From positions 19,007 through 83,006 of the IMG/VR virus record IMGVR_UViG_3300046810_000256: 64,000 nt of DNA; one strand, given 5' to 3'. A model generated the notes under the pieces. That model was given only the letters and a program-made list of their open reading frames with translations. It was not told where the DNA came from and searched no databases. The position numbers and the translations under genes are program-made. Shown piece by piece: positions 1 through 8,704 of this stretch. Origin of the DNA: a virus. How positions within the stretch are numbered: position 1 is the first letter of the stretch; every line of letters starts with the position of its first letter.

Positions 1-252
1 TGGCTTCACCGATCCATTGAGCAGCACCTGATAGATATCACCGGTACTGTTCACTCGCAGGGTGACGGTCTGGCCACTGGCAAGCATCAACATGGCTTCG
101 CGGTAGGTCGTATCGGAACTGCGGCGAGGTTTCTGACTGAATTCAGACGAAACAACGGATTGTCCCGCACGCCCCATCTGCTGACTGATCAGTTTGATTG
201 CCTTGTCAGCACCAGCGGGCGAAGAGAAGTCCAGGGTATTGGTTTTGGGCAT
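1..252 (-). CDS. DarA-like (defence-against-restriction) protein, N-terminal part, partial
   Basis: The first 84 residues are visible; the frame is open through base 1, so the rest lies outside the window. The segment TLRVNSTGDIYQVLLNG and the preceding SGQTVT resemble the N-terminal region of P1 DarA-type proteins, which are co-injected with phage DNA and protect it from type I restriction. That match is from memory, not from a search. The ATG at 252 lacks a clear ribosome site, so the start is uncertain. If the genome is circular, this frame could be the beginning of the giant protein whose C-terminus lies at 61052-64000. It is transcribed away from the structured non-coding stretch on its 5' side. 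Confidence 0.5.
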   Translation of the reverse strand, partial: MPKTNTLDFSSPAGADKAIKLISQQMGRAGQSVVSSEFSQKPRRSSDTTYREAMLMLASGQTVTLRVNSTGDIYQVLLNGSVKP

Positions 253-344
253 GGGGCGAATACTCGGGAGTGTGTGGAAATACCCGATATTTTGAAGCGG
301 AAAAGCGCGGGCGTAATGTGGCGCTTTGCGCCGCAAACCCTCCC

Positions 345-383
345 GCTTGCCTGTTCTTTCGCTGCGCTTCAGAACAGGCAAGC
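345..383. repeat. Perfect 13-bp inverted repeat (hairpin)
   Basis: GCTTGCCTGTTCT (345-357) is followed after 13 bases by its exact reverse complement (371-383). The hairpin is flanked on each side by the short direct repeat ccctccc. No T-run follows on either strand, so it is not a standard terminator. It would sit in the 5' leader of the leftward DarA-like gene. Confidence 0.7.
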
Positions 384-539
384 CCTCCCGGCCCCGTAAA
401 GGTTTCGAGTGGTTCGCCTTGCTACTCACTTTTGGAAGAATCGGCGAGATTCCTGCCCCCATTGCCCGCTGAGTAGACACTTCATAGACCTGCTGCATTA
501 CCGGATCTTGTCCTGTGGGACGATCCCCGCGGCGTTTTT

Positions 540-940
540 AACGTGGTGCCGGTCTATTCCCCTTGCCCACATGGTAATGCCCCCAGGTTGCGAGCCTGGG
601 AAGGCGTGAAGCGCGTCGCACGGTCGGCCCTGTGCAATGAATCCCCATTGGGCCGTACAGTCGCAAAGACGGGTAACAATCGCTTGATATCCAACCCCAT
701 CTATCGCATACGCTTACGTCCATTTCGGGCGCACGAAAACAACTCGGGCGCGCGAAAAAGCGCGACTGCTCGATGAGTGAGGGGGCGAATCTGTAGACAA
801 GGACGCGAGATCGCGCCAGAATTGACCTACAGAGTCGAGTTCCCCCGCCGCCAAAGCAAAGGATTCCCCTCGACTCAAGGCTAAAGGAGTTTGCACCTCC
901 GCATTAGCCCTTCAAGACCCGCTTATAGCGGGTCTTGTCG
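540..940 (+). ncRNA. Candidate P4 cI-like immunity RNA locus
   Basis: The 77-codon frame at 543-776 has the phrase AKTGNNRLISNPIYR, which resembles the 'Ash' frames commonly predicted over P4-type immunity regions. Downstream are paired arms GAGTCGAG (832-839) and CTCGACTC (869-876). Next comes a bulged hairpin at 879-909 (GGCTAA with TTAGCC, GGAG with CTCC, loop tttgca), then a 9-bp hairpin at 914-936. No rightward gene follows, so the product would be an RNA. The P4 comparison is inference; neither promoter nor target pairing is proven. Confidence 0.35.
914..936. terminator. Terminator-like hairpin
   Basis: AAGACCCGC and its exact complement flank the loop ttata. Only short T-runs follow on either strand, so termination strength is uncertain. 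It closes the candidate RNA locus on its right side. Confidence 0.45.
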
Positions 941-1020
941 TATCTGGCGCGCAGAATAACCGCGAGAATCATCAATACGCCATAGTGGCCATTTGTACAG
1001 CCTGTATAAAAACACAAGTC

Positions 1021-1062
1021 TATCCCCGTTTATCCCCGGACAAACGGGGGCGCTGAAGCCCC
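1021..1062 (-). terminator. Tail-operon terminator overlapping tandem TATCCCCG motifs
   Basis: Two hairpins compete for the same bases. One is CCCCGTTT/AAACGGGG (about 1025-1050). The other is GGGGGC/GCCCCC (about 1047-1062), followed on the minus strand by GTTTG. The loop of the first holds TATCCCCGGACA, a motif repeated around the window. It lies just after the last tail gene (ending 1101), so it probably ends the late transcript. The alternative pairing could allow read-through control. Confidence 0.5.
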
Positions 1063-1100
1063 CTATCTGCGCCGTCTCCCGACGAACGGTCGTCCTCTCC

Positions 1101-1631
1101 TTAACTCGGCAATGGCTCACTGGTAGGCGCGTTCAAGCTGTCCTTGTGCGTATGGCGCTGCACGCTGATCCCGTCGCTGGTGATGTCTCCGCCGGTCTGC
1201 GTTACCGGCCCTTTGATGCTCAATGCGGTTGCAATGGCTGCTATTGACTCAGGTGTCAGCACCAGACTGGTACCGCCGACGACAAGCGCAATTTTCTCGC
1301 CCGCGTTGATGGTGAATACCTTGTCGGCGTTGAATTCGAAGTTATCGTGGTTCCAGCGCCGGGTTGATTGCTCGTTGCCGGTGTTCACCGGGCGGTGTCC
1401 CACGATGATCGGGTAACGCTGATCACCGTTGCGGAACGCCACCCACACCGGCATGCCAACAACCACGCGGATTTCCGTGTTGGTTGAGTCGCAGCCAATC
1501 GGGTAGCACATTTCGGCGAGCGGGAACGTCGAGGCGCCGTCGGTGTAGGGCGGGATCTCCACGCGGATCTCCCGGCGTTCACGGTTGGCGTCCACTGAGC
1601 GAACAAAGCCCGGCGCGTAATTAGGTAGCAT
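1101..1631 (-). CDS. Baseplate central spike (gpV/gp5-like)
   Basis: 176 residues. The early part resembles the OB-fold of phage spikes (WVAFRNGDQRYPIIVG). A beta-rich stem follows, and the end carries the HTH pattern in SVQRHTHKDSLN, as in P2 gpV-type tips where histidines bind iron. The protein would pierce the outer membrane at the tail tip. The ATG at 1631 was chosen because it overlaps the end of the hub gene by 11 bases. It is the last gene of the tail operon and is followed by a terminator-like hairpin. Assignment rests on motif and gene order. Confidence 0.7.
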   Translation of the reverse strand: MLPNYAPGFVRSVDANRERREIRVEIPPYTDGASTFPLAEMCYPIGCDSTNTEIRVVVGMPVWVAFRNGDQRYPIIVGHRPVNTGNEQSTRRWNHDNFEFNADKVFTINAGEKIALVVGGTSLVLTPESIAAIATALSIKGPVTQTGGDITSDGISVQRHTHKDSLNAPTSEPLPS

Positions 1632-2520
1632 TGACCAGTTTCCCCATCCACAGGCGGCTGGTGCTCTCCATCGCGCCGGTTTTCTGCATAGCCGCGTGTG
1701 CGGCGGTGATGACCACAAGATTCTCCCCGCCTACCGACAGCACACTACCGGCCTGAATCTGCTGGCACTGCTGGGAGTCGACGGTCTTGGTACGCACGAG
1801 CACGCACGAGGCGTTGCGCAGCTGGCGCTGATCGCCGCGCGGCATCAGATTGATTACCCTCGACTCGCCCATCTGCCCGGTGACGATAGCCCCGGTGTCG
1901 CCCACGCTGTAGAAGCTCGGGACTTGCTGAAGCTCAAGAAACTCGCTGTCCACCTTTGCACTTGAGTCCACCTGGCCGATATCGTCCATCGGTGCCTGCT
2001 TGGCGAGGTCGGTCAAGCGCACAACCTGCAACTTGCCACCGACCAGCACCAGCGCGGCGCCTTCTTCTTGCAGCACCCTGGCCACTCCGTAACTCGGTTG
2101 AGTGCCACGAAAGCAGCTGAAGCGCGGTACCGAAAAGTCGCTACCAATGCGCAGATAGGCGCCGCAACTGCGCAGGATGGCGGAGAATGCCGCGTCCTCC
2201 ATCACCACGGCCTGCGCCAGCGGTTCGGCCAACGGTGCGCAGCTGGCCAGCAACGCGATAACACTCATTGCTTGCTGCTGGTCTTTGCCCTGCACTTCAC
2301 CCAACGGCGGCGCCTTCTGAGTTTTGACGATCTTGTAAGCCAGATTCTCCCGGCCAGACCAGACAGTGACGCCCCGCTTCAGCTTGGCTTCCAAGCCGTC
2401 GATCAGCTTCACTGTGAACTCCAGGCTGCGTGGGATCGGCGTCAAGTCCGACCGGCTCACCCACCGAATAACCACGTCGGTGGGCAGCTGGTCGCCGCTC
2501 TCACTTAAGTAGACGTTCAT
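1621..2520 (-). CDS. Putative baseplate hub protein
   Basis: 299 residues, placed directly before the spike, where myoviruses keep the hub (gp27/gpD-type) that the spike plugs into. The N-terminal part (RSLEFTVKLIDG, KLKRGVTVWSGRENLAYKIV) has the beta-rich look of hub domains. No catalytic motif is visible. The start at 2520 overlaps the upstream stop by 20 bases. The role is inferred mainly from position. Confidence 0.5.
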   Translation of the reverse strand: MNVYLSESGDQLPTDVVIRWVSRSDLTPIPRSLEFTVKLIDGLEAKLKRGVTVWSGRENLAYKIVKTQKAPPLGEVQGKDQQQAMSVIALLASCAPLAEPLAQAVVMEDAAFSAILRSCGAYLRIGSDFSVPRFSCFRGTQPSYGVARVLQEEGAALVLVGGKLQVVRLTDLAKQAPMDDIGQVDSSAKVDSEFLELQQVPSFYSVGDTGAIVTGQMGESRVINLMPRGDQRQLRNASCVLVRTKTVDSQQCQQIQAGSVLSVGGENLVVITAAHAAMQKTGAMESTSRLWMGKLVNAT

Positions 2521-3262
2521 TGCCGTCCACCATGTGTTCGAAGTCGTGGCCAATGCGCTGACGCATGTTCACCGTCTGAATGGTTGGGTAGCCTGGCGGT
2601 ACGTTGGTGCTGCCGTCGTTTGGCTCGCCTTCAGCTGGCGCCCGGAAGATCGGTACAACGCACTTGAGCGCGACGTCGGCGGCCAGGATCTTGATGTTCT
2701 TCTGATCGACGTCCACCTTCATCCAGTCGATACGCTTCGTCTCCAGCTGCATCGGCGCCGGAACTTCGTATTGGCCGAACTTGTATTTGGCATCCATGTA
2801 GCGGCGATGCGGTTCCTGCATGAAAGCGCTCAGCTGCGCCGCCAGCGACTTGGCCGAGTCGCCGTCGCTGGCGACGATCACAAGCTGAATACGTCGGTCG
2901 TGCATGTCTTGCCGGTAGTCGTACCACGAACCGCCTTCAAGGATCTGCACGCGCTCAAAGCCGGTGTGGTGGCCGCCCCAATCGGCGCCGGTACCCAAAA
3001 AATCATCATCGGTGGCCAGCAGCAGCACCGGCAGTTTCGTCGTCGCGCCTGGCGGGCCGTTTTCGTTCTTGCGGTACTGCGCCAGCATGGCTTCAACCTT
3101 GTCCAGCATCCGCCCGGACGCCCATTGCATGGCTTGAGCCGGGCGGCGCTCTTTGAAGTCCCTGACTGCCGAAGTATCCGCGTAAATCGCCTTAAACCAG
3201 TCGAGCAGGTACCAGCCAAACGCCTCCTTTTGCTGGATAAAGCTGCCGTTCATTTCGTTCAT
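2501..3262 (-). CDS. Virion baseplate-associated protein of unknown function
   Basis: 253 residues from an ATG at 3262 with GAGG six bases upstream. The middle is mixed alpha/beta with the phrase DDDFLGTGADWGGHH; the C-terminal part (residues about 170-235) is beta-rich and proline-containing. It sits between a peptidase-like gene and the hub with overlapping or tight spacing, so it belongs to the tail-tip operon. I do not recognise the family. A baseplate or hub-accessory role is inference. Confidence 0.5.
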   Translation of the reverse strand: MNEMNGSFIQQKEAFGWYLLDWFKAIYADTSAVRDFKERRPAQAMQWASGRMLDKVEAMLAQYRKNENGPPGATTKLPVLLLATDDDFLGTGADWGGHHTGFERVQILEGGSWYDYRQDMHDRRIQLVIVASDGDSAKSLAAQLSAFMQEPHRRYMDAKYKFGQYEVPAPMQLETKRIDWMKVDVDQKNIKILAADVALKCVVPIFRAPAEGEPNDGSTNVPPGYPTIQTVNMRQRIGHDFEHMVDGNERLLK

Positions 3263-3273
3263 TGCGAACCTCG

Positions 3274-3756
3274 TTAAGCCACGTCGAGCAGCGTGATGGG
3301 ATGGCCGGACGTCTGCGCAGCGCCTGGCAGCATCCAAAGGTGCTGGGGCGTGATGCGCGCCCCCAGCTCAGACCGTAACAACGGTGTGCCGCCTTCGTTG
3401 AACGCCCAGGCCACGAACTCGGAACAGAAGAATCGATCTTTCGATTGCAGGCGCTTGGAGTGCAGGAGGATCCCCAACAGCCCCAGGTAGTCGTAACCGG
3501 CGCCGATCTTGCTCAGGGCGGCGTCTTTGACTGCCTGAGCGCTGGCACAGGGCATGTTGACCCGAGCGGCGTAGCTGGACTTTGCCAGCCGTTCCTTGAG
3601 CGGTGTCAGCGTCACGCCGCCGAACATGTTGGCGCCAATGACCTGATCGCCAAGAACAATTTCGACATGGCTGAACGCCGACCATGTAACACCACGAATC
3701 AGCAGACTGCCGATCAAGCTGCGCCGGGTGAACAGCACCTGCACCGTTTGCGTCAT
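3274..3756 (-). CDS. Permuted NlpC/P60 (YiiX/YebB-like) hydrolase
   Basis: 160 residues. The order of the active-site residues is permuted: histidine first, in FSHVEIVLGD near residue 30, and cysteine later, in FFCSEFVAWAF near residue 110. This is the signature of the YiiX/YebB branch of the papain-like NlpC/P60 fold. These enzymes act on peptidoglycan peptides or lipid esters. In a tail operon next to hub and spike genes, a role in cell entry is likely. The start overlaps the previous stop in ATGA (3753-3756 side). Substrate cannot be told from sequence. Confidence 0.7.
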   Translation of the reverse strand: MTQTVQVLFTRRSLIGSLLIRGVTWSAFSHVEIVLGDQVIGANMFGGVTLTPLKERLAKSSYAARVNMPCASAQAVKDAALSKIGAGYDYLGLLGILLHSKRLQSKDRFFCSEFVAWAFNEGGTPLLRSELGARITPQHLWMLPGAAQTSGHPITLLDVA

Positions 3757-4589
3757 TGAGCACCTTCCTCTGTAGGTTCCGGCTCAGTGTCTGGTACTGG
3801 CTCGGGCGGAGGAATTATCTCAGGCGTCTCGGCCTCGCTTTGCGCCCACTCTGCATAGGTTTGTGGCCAGCCGGTGGCGTAGTCGTAGGCGGCTGGATCG
3901 TCGACGACACGCATGGCGCGGTTGTGCGCCTCGGCGACTGTGTAAATGGCCATATCGGAGCGAGTGACCGCGGCCACCACGTCGAATGCCAGCTGCGCCG
4001 TTACCGGAGTAAATGAGCCATCCAGCATTTTCCACACAATGGGTTTGTCTTCACTGTCACGCAGCGCGGTGGCCATCGTGCCGCCAGCCGCCAGTGCGTC
4101 ACGGGCGTTGTCTTTCAGACCGAGCCACTGGCTTCGGCTGAACAGATCGGAATGCACCCACTCTGTACCGACGTGAAACCCCGCCAGCACGCGCTGATCG
4201 CGCTCGGCCTTGATCCGCTCCCACGCGAGGTTCTGCGCGTCCTTGTGCAGCTTGGCCACCAGTACCGGGTCAAGCTGCCATGCGCCGTCAGTCCAGCTAT
4301 GTCCAAGCGATGGGCGCGGTTCGCTGGTGAAACCGTCAGGGAGTTCGCCCAACGCAATATGCTCTTGAGGCTCGCCGGTCGCGGTGCTGTAGATCTTGCC
4401 GCGGTAGTCGACCAACTGGCCGGGCGCGCCGTCAACGAGCGCCCACACCTTGCCTTCGTCGGGCGGCAGTAACTTCCCAGGCAACTCAATGGCATCGCTG
4501 GGCAGCTGGGGGCCCACTCCCGGCACTACAGGGAAACTCACAGGGCCAGACAATGCGCCGCAATCGGTGATTAGATAAATCGCAGTCAT
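3753..4589 (-). CDS. Tail fibre-associated protein (assembly/DUF4376-like)
   Basis: 278 residues from an ATG at 4589 with GAGGTG four bases upstream (an upstream GTG is also possible). The central part (KLHKDAQNLAWERIKAERDQR, then DDNARDALAAGG-like text) resembles DUF4376 domains in tail-fibre assembly proteins. The C-terminus is a proline/glutamate-rich tail. It follows two fibre genes and probably helps fold or attach a fibre. The family call is tentative. Confidence 0.5.
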   Translation of the reverse strand: MTAIYLITDCGALSGPVSFPVVPGVGPQLPSDAIELPGKLLPPDEGKVWALVDGAPGQLVDYRGKIYSTATGEPQEHIALGELPDGFTSEPRPSLGHSWTDGAWQLDPVLVAKLHKDAQNLAWERIKAERDQRVLAGFHVGTEWVHSDLFSRSQWLGLKDNARDALAAGGTMATALRDSEDKPIVWKMLDGSFTPVTAQLAFDVVAAVTRSDMAIYTVAEAHNRAMRVVDDPAAYDYATGWPQTYAEWAQSEAETPEIIPPPEPVPDTEPEPTEEGAQ

Positions 4590-4596
4590 AGACACC

Positions 4597-5481
4597 TCAG
4601 ATCAGTTTCAGTCGGCCAGGGTAGGCAATGTTTTTTGGGCGAGTATCGCTGGCCGGGGTGATTACTTGGGACAGCAAGTAGCTGTTAACCATCGTGCCCG
4701 CGGCAGCCCCAGTGGCGGTAAGCGTGCCATTCAGAACCGAACCGCCTAGCGAGGTCGTTGTTTGCGGGCCACCGTTATTAACCGCTAGTAGCGCCATCTT
4801 GATGTCGCCCACACCGTCAGACTGATAGCTACCCGCCGTTCGCGAGGCGTCTAAGCCACGGGCTTCATCAAGAATTCGGATAAACACGCCTCGCCCTTCT
4901 GGCGCTCGGAAAGTCGTCGCACCATCACCGGATGTCCAGCAGCCCTCTTTACCGGCGCGTGCCGCTTCGGTAGTGAGCAATCCAGATTGCTGTGCGTGAT
5001 CCCATACCCAAGGCCATTCAGATCGCACATACAAAAGGCCTGTATGTGCAACCCAGCCGCCTGGCGAAAACGCCATGGTGGTTTCGAACACCGGGCGCCC
5101 CAGCGGCGTGGCGTCCATGCGATCAATCACCCGCCAGTTGCCATTACCGTCACTGCGCAGATGCCAGAAGTCCCCGGCGCCCATCAGAACGAAGAATGGA
5201 TAACCCTCGGGGCGCAGATGGGTGTGGAACAGCACTTTTTCGGCGCCAGCTGCTTGTACCACCAGACGGTTACCGCTGTTGTCCACCCGCTGCACCCGGA
5301 TATCCATCGAGCGGGTCGCGGGCGGCAACGTGAGCGTAAAACCCGCCGCTGTAGCATCCACCAGCAGGAAACCCGTCTCGCTGTCTGTGAGCGCCTTGGC
5401 GGCGGTGATTACTGCATTGTTCATCCCGCGCATGGCGAGCAGGCCGCTTTCGATATCGGCCAAATCATCAGAACGGCTCAT
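4597..5481 (-). CDS. Second, shorter tail fibre / collar protein
   Basis: 294 residues starting at 5481 in an ATGA overlap with the previous gene. The C-terminal third has a collar-like pattern (FRAPEGRGVFIRILDEARGLDASRTAGSYQSDG, given here only as the order of its motifs: FRAPEGRG, ARGLDASR, GSYQSDG), matching the phrase FLRGWDHGRGVDAGRAVGSYQ-type region of the larger fibre at 5923. The end RPKNIAYPGRLKL resembles the RPRN motif that closes collar domains. It likely forms a receptor-binding or fibre-tip subunit. Confidence 0.6.
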   Translation of the reverse strand: MSRSDDLADIESGLLAMRGMNNAVITAAKALTDSETGFLLVDATAAGFTLTLPPATRSMDIRVQRVDNSGNRLVVQAAGAEKVLFHTHLRPEGYPFFVLMGAGDFWHLRSDGNGNWRVIDRMDATPLGRPVFETTMAFSPGGWVAHTGLLYVRSEWPWVWDHAQQSGLLTTEAARAGKEGCWTSGDGATTFRAPEGRGVFIRILDEARGLDASRTAGSYQSDGVGDIKMALLAVNNGGPQTTTSLGGSVLNGTLTATGAAAGTMVNSYLLSQVITPASDTRPKNIAYPGRLKLI

Positions 5482-5915
5482 TGAGCATTTTCCTGTGCGA
5501 TGGAGAGCCATTGCGGAGCGACTGGGCGCTCTTCTTCGGCGGGGAACGTCGACGATTGAGGCCAATCACGCAGCGCTTTGATATACGCCAACAGTTCGAC
5601 GTATTGCTCTGTGGTGATTGTGGTTTCAGCGGACATTTCGAGTTCGTCCCGGTGCCGGTCGCGCAACCACGCAATACGCGCAATCTCAGCATCACGCCAT
5701 GCGCGGGCATCCGCGTCGGGAAACACTAGGGCTTCGGGCAGTGGCTGCTTGACTAGCTCACCGTCAACCAATCGCCAAACGCCATCCGTATCATTCAGCG
5801 TTGAATTCCAAAGCGTTTCTGTGATGCGGATTGCGCCCTTAGGAATGACTGCGTGAAAGCTTGAGTCAAACCGCCCAATGATTTCCCCTGCATCGTTAAC
5901 GACTACGTATTTCAT
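5478..5915 (-). CDS. Tail fibre assembly protein
   Basis: 145 residues. The middle and end carry the fibre-assembly chaperone signature: RDRHRDELE, then TTITTEQYVELLAYIKALRDWPQ, then a P-rich AP.WL end (motifs separated here by order only). These chaperones help trimeric fibres fold and are encoded next to their fibre. ATG at 5915 with GAGG six bases upstream was preferred over a GTG six bases earlier. It follows the large fibre gene by 7 bases and overlaps the next fibre gene. Confidence 0.75.
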   Translation of the reverse strand: MKYVVVNDAGEIIGRFDSSFHAVIPKGAIRITETLWNSTLNDTDGVWRLVDGELVKQPLPEALVFPDADARAWRDAEIARIAWLRDRHRDELEMSAETTITTEQYVELLAYIKALRDWPQSSTFPAEEERPVAPQWLSIAQENAQ

Positions 5916-5922
5916 GCTCACC

Positions 5923-7929
5923 TCAGCGACCGATGGCCAGATAGACGAACGGAATGGCTAGACTTCCCGAAGAACGCACATGCACTACCGACCAGTTGAG
6001 GACGTTCGCCGCAAAAAAATGATCGGTTGTAATGCTGTTGCTGTTCTGCAATTCGGAACTCCGGTAACCCAAAATTCGGAAAACTTGATTTGGAAAGGCC
6101 ATCGGGAATGCGTAGGTATTGGTCACAATCGTCGTGCCCACCTGCGCCGTCTGCTGCCCCCACTGGATAATCACGCCGCCCAGCCACGACGGCAGTGCAA
6201 GCCAGCCGTTGACGCCGAAGTTCCAAGACACACCCATGCGTAGCTTTTTCGGCGTAACGATGGTGGCGTCATCAGCACCTGCATCTGTTAGAGATTGAGT
6301 TGCGATTTTTGCGGTGCCTTGATTTTGTTCAGAGGCTTGCGCTGCGAGATACGCCAATGCTGCGATATCAATCTGCCCCTGATTGACCGGCGCGTTCCAG
6401 GCCTTGATGCACCACATCACCGCCAAGTTGCGCGGGCGCACAGTTCGCCAATATGCCGTGCCAAAGGAACCGGACTGCATCCCTGTCGCCGTGTAGTTGA
6501 TATCCGCAGCGAATCCCGGCGCAGGATCAGCATCAATCTGCGCAACGTTGGCAATTCCTTGAACCGTTGGGCCGACACCGTCGTCACCTTGAACTTTAGT
6601 GCCGACTTGATAACTGCCAACCGCACGTCCGGCATCAACCCCGCGCCCATGATCCCAGCCACGCAGGAACTCGGCGCGCGATTCTGGCAGGCGAAAGTTA
6701 CCTGCGCCCTCATCGCCCTTGTTGAAGATCATGCCCAGGTACGCAGCCAAATCCGGATATGCCGCAATGCTTTGCACGCTGCCATCCACCTCCAAATAGC
6801 CCGGCGGAACGGTGGCGTTCGGCATTGGAAGCATGCTGCCTACTGGCAAGCCAGAAGAGGTTTTAAGCAATTCCAACACTTCGGCTTTGGTGTAGCTGTC
6901 TGCCACCTTGAACGACTTGAACGCGAGGAATTCCATGCGGTCATCGACGTTGCAAGGAATCGCCAACGTGACCTTTGAGCCGTCGGCAGCCGATGCGAAG
7001 TCGTAAACCTCCCGACCGTTACGCAGCGCGATGATGCTGCCGGGAACGTGCGGGAAGGTGAACACTGACTGAGCAACTGCCGCCGTGAAGGAAAACCGCT
7101 CGAAAGCCTTGCCGCTGCCCACGCCGCCGCCCAGCTGGAACACTGCGCCGTCGTAGTTGAGGTCGTACAGCGATCCGGCTTTGATATCGCCCGCATCCAG
7201 ATCCACTAGGCCGGTATCACCGCCCCGCTTCACTGCCTTGACGCCAAGCCCTTCGATGTTGACGGTTACCGGCGTTGTGTTGGTGCTGGCGGCCACGAAC
7301 TGGAAGCGCTGGAATTTCGCCAGCGTAGGCAAAGCCGACTCGGGCGCGTCCAGCTCCAGCAGCAGCGCATTCGCCGCACTACCAGCAGAATGCTTCAGCC
7401 CCATCAGCGGGCCTGCATCCTTCGCCACGTCTGCACGCAACAGGTATTGCGGGTGCGCGTTCGCGGCCCCCTCATGTTCGGACAGGGCTGCCAGCGCCGC
7501 ACTTTGGTCGGGATCGATGACGATGGTAATGCTGTTCGCCGGTACCTGTGCAAAGGCCAGATCCGCGAACATGACGTAGGCCACGCCATTGGTTTTGTAG
7601 GACGCGATTTGTCCGTTGGCTTTCGACCAGACAAACGCAAGGGTATCGCCAGCCCAGAATGCAATCTCGCCAATCGGAACGTCGCCTACGTCCTCTTTCC
7701 ATGCGGCGCTGATCCGCAGCTGGTAAGGCGTAGGGCGGCTACCGCCAGCAAAGGGAACACGGCTACCCACTGGACTGACCAACGCCACCTCGGTGCCGTC
7801 AGGGTCGTAGTGGGCCAAGCCGAACGAAACGCTGTCTACGATGAGTTCAATCCTGGTATTGCTGGCGTTGAACGCCGCAGCCTGACCGGCGAGCGTCAGC
7901 GTGGGATTGAGAATTAAAGGATCTGCCAT
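5923..7929 (-). CDS. Large tail fibre protein with collar and gp53-like C-terminal domains
   Basis: 668 residues. The N-terminus (residues 1-150) resembles the DUF3751 attachment domain of tail fibres (LIVDSVSFGLAHYDPDGTEV region). A collar domain lies around 365-520, with GSMLPMPNATVPPGYLEVDG, FRLPESRAEFLRGWDHGRG and RPRNLAVMWCIKA in that order. The C-terminal 90 residues (WLALPSWLGGVIIQWGQQT, FPMAFPNQVF) match the gp53-like receptor-binding tip. It is the main host-range determinant. A weak hairpin lies between it and the upstream baseplate gene. Confidence 0.85.
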   Translation of the reverse strand: MADPLILNPTLTLAGQAAAFNASNTRIELIVDSVSFGLAHYDPDGTEVALVSPVGSRVPFAGGSRPTPYQLRISAAWKEDVGDVPIGEIAFWAGDTLAFVWSKANGQIASYKTNGVAYVMFADLAFAQVPANSITIVIDPDQSAALAALSEHEGAANAHPQYLLRADVAKDAGPLMGLKHSAGSAANALLLELDAPESALPTLAKFQRFQFVAASTNTTPVTVNIEGLGVKAVKRGGDTGLVDLDAGDIKAGSLYDLNYDGAVFQLGGGVGSGKAFERFSFTAAVAQSVFTFPHVPGSIIALRNGREVYDFASAADGSKVTLAIPCNVDDRMEFLAFKSFKVADSYTKAEVLELLKTSSGLPVGSMLPMPNATVPPGYLEVDGSVQSIAAYPDLAAYLGMIFNKGDEGAGNFRLPESRAEFLRGWDHGRGVDAGRAVGSYQVGTKVQGDDGVGPTVQGIANVAQIDADPAPGFAADINYTATGMQSGSFGTAYWRTVRPRNLAVMWCIKAWNAPVNQGQIDIAALAYLAAQASEQNQGTAKIATQSLTDAGADDATIVTPKKLRMGVSWNFGVNGWLALPSWLGGVIIQWGQQTAQVGTTIVTNTYAFPMAFPNQVFRILGYRSSELQNSNSITTDHFFAANVLNWSVVHVRSSGSLAIPFVYLAIGR

Positions 7930-7978
7930 AAAGCCCCCGGCGGTTATTTATGGCAAAGCGTAAGGCCGAAAAACGGCC

Positions 7979-8704
7979 CTACTTGGTGAAGGTTTGCATG
8001 TCCAAGCGGTCGCGCGAACTGAACAGCAGGTTCGAACCGCCGACCTTGATGCCTGGACCAATGCGGGTATAGGCGCCGACGTCGCGCGGGTGAAATTGCG
8101 ACGTCCCGGAAATGCGGCCTACGTTGAAGCCATAGGCGATACACGCAATCGGGATTGCCAAAGCTGCCCGGCGGGCGGCGCGCAGATCCAGCACGAACCG
8201 CGCAGCCACTGCTGTACGGGCGGCGGTCAGAATCCGCTCCGGAACGATTTCCGTCTCGATGTCCACGCGCAAGCGGCTGGTGAGGAAGTAGTCGGTCAGC
8301 TCCAGCCCGGCCAGCTCAATCTCATGTTCCGTCATCAGGTCGACCGGGTACACGCCCTCCTTTTCAGGCTTCAGGCACCACATCTGATCAATGGTGAAGA
8401 CGTCGCCGAACAGCGCCCGCAGGTAGAATTTCAGGAAGTGCGTGCCACGCTGGGGATTGAGATAGCGCCAGGCCTTGAACAGCATGCGGGTCTTGTCGCT
8501 GGTGGTGTCGTTGAGCAGCGCCAGCCCGTCGTTGTTCAGCCCGCGACTGATAAAGGCGTCCGGCCCAAGGTGCGGCATCCCGAGGGTGTTGGCGTCAATG
8601 ACGTCGCCCGCCAGATTTTTGCGGTAGAGGCTGACAAACAGCGCCTTGAACTCGGATTCAATGGCGTCATATTCGGCGCTGCGCAGTAATGGCTTGAGTT
8701 CCAT
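7979..8704 (-). CDS. Putative baseplate/tail protein upstream of the fibre (gpI-like position)
   Basis: 241 residues. It starts in a one-base TGATG overlap with the gp6/J-like gene, so the two are translationally coupled. The phrase YFLTSRLRVDIETEIVPERI and the RGTHFLKFYLRALFGDVFTIDQ region suggest a fibre-attachment wedge protein in the place occupied by gpI in P2-like phages. I see no decisive motif. A palindromic ggccg-aaaaa-cggcc hairpin (about 7961-7976) separates it from the fibre gene. Confidence 0.5.
   Translation of the reverse strand: MELKPLLRSAEYDAIESEFKALFVSLYRKNLAGDVIDANTLGMPHLGPDAFISRGLNNDGLALLNDTTSDKTRMLFKAWRYLNPQRGTHFLKFYLRALFGDVFTIDQMWCLKPEKEGVYPVDLMTEHEIELAGLELTDYFLTSRLRVDIETEIVPERILTAARTAVAARFVLDLRAARRAALAIPIACIAYGFNVGRISGTSQFHPRDVGAYTRIGPGIKVGGSNLLFSSRDRLDMQTFTK

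Larger units (their letters stand above)
253..1100. other. Structured non-coding region between the DarA-like gene and the tail operon
   Basis: About 850 bases hold no convincing gene. The stretch holds a hairpin with 13-bp arms (345-383), several hairpins between 745 and 940, a terminator-like hairpin (914-936), and tandem TATCCCCG motifs at 1021 and 1031. The leftward gene starting at 252 needs a promoter somewhere here, but I see no convincing -35/-10 pair. A rightward frame at 543-776 looks like the 'Ash' type predicted over P4-like immunity RNAs and is treated as a marker of an RNA locus rather than as a protein. Confidence 0.6.

Noticed and set aside
570-612. Possible tRNA (anticodon-like stem with loop CTCGCAA on the minus strand)
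   Set aside because: A 5-bp stem and a 7-base loop are present, but there is no T-arm (GGTTC motif), no D-arm and no acceptor stem pairing.
1696-1965. Rightward frames opposite baseplate genes
   Set aside because: These are shadows of the leftward hub and spike genes.
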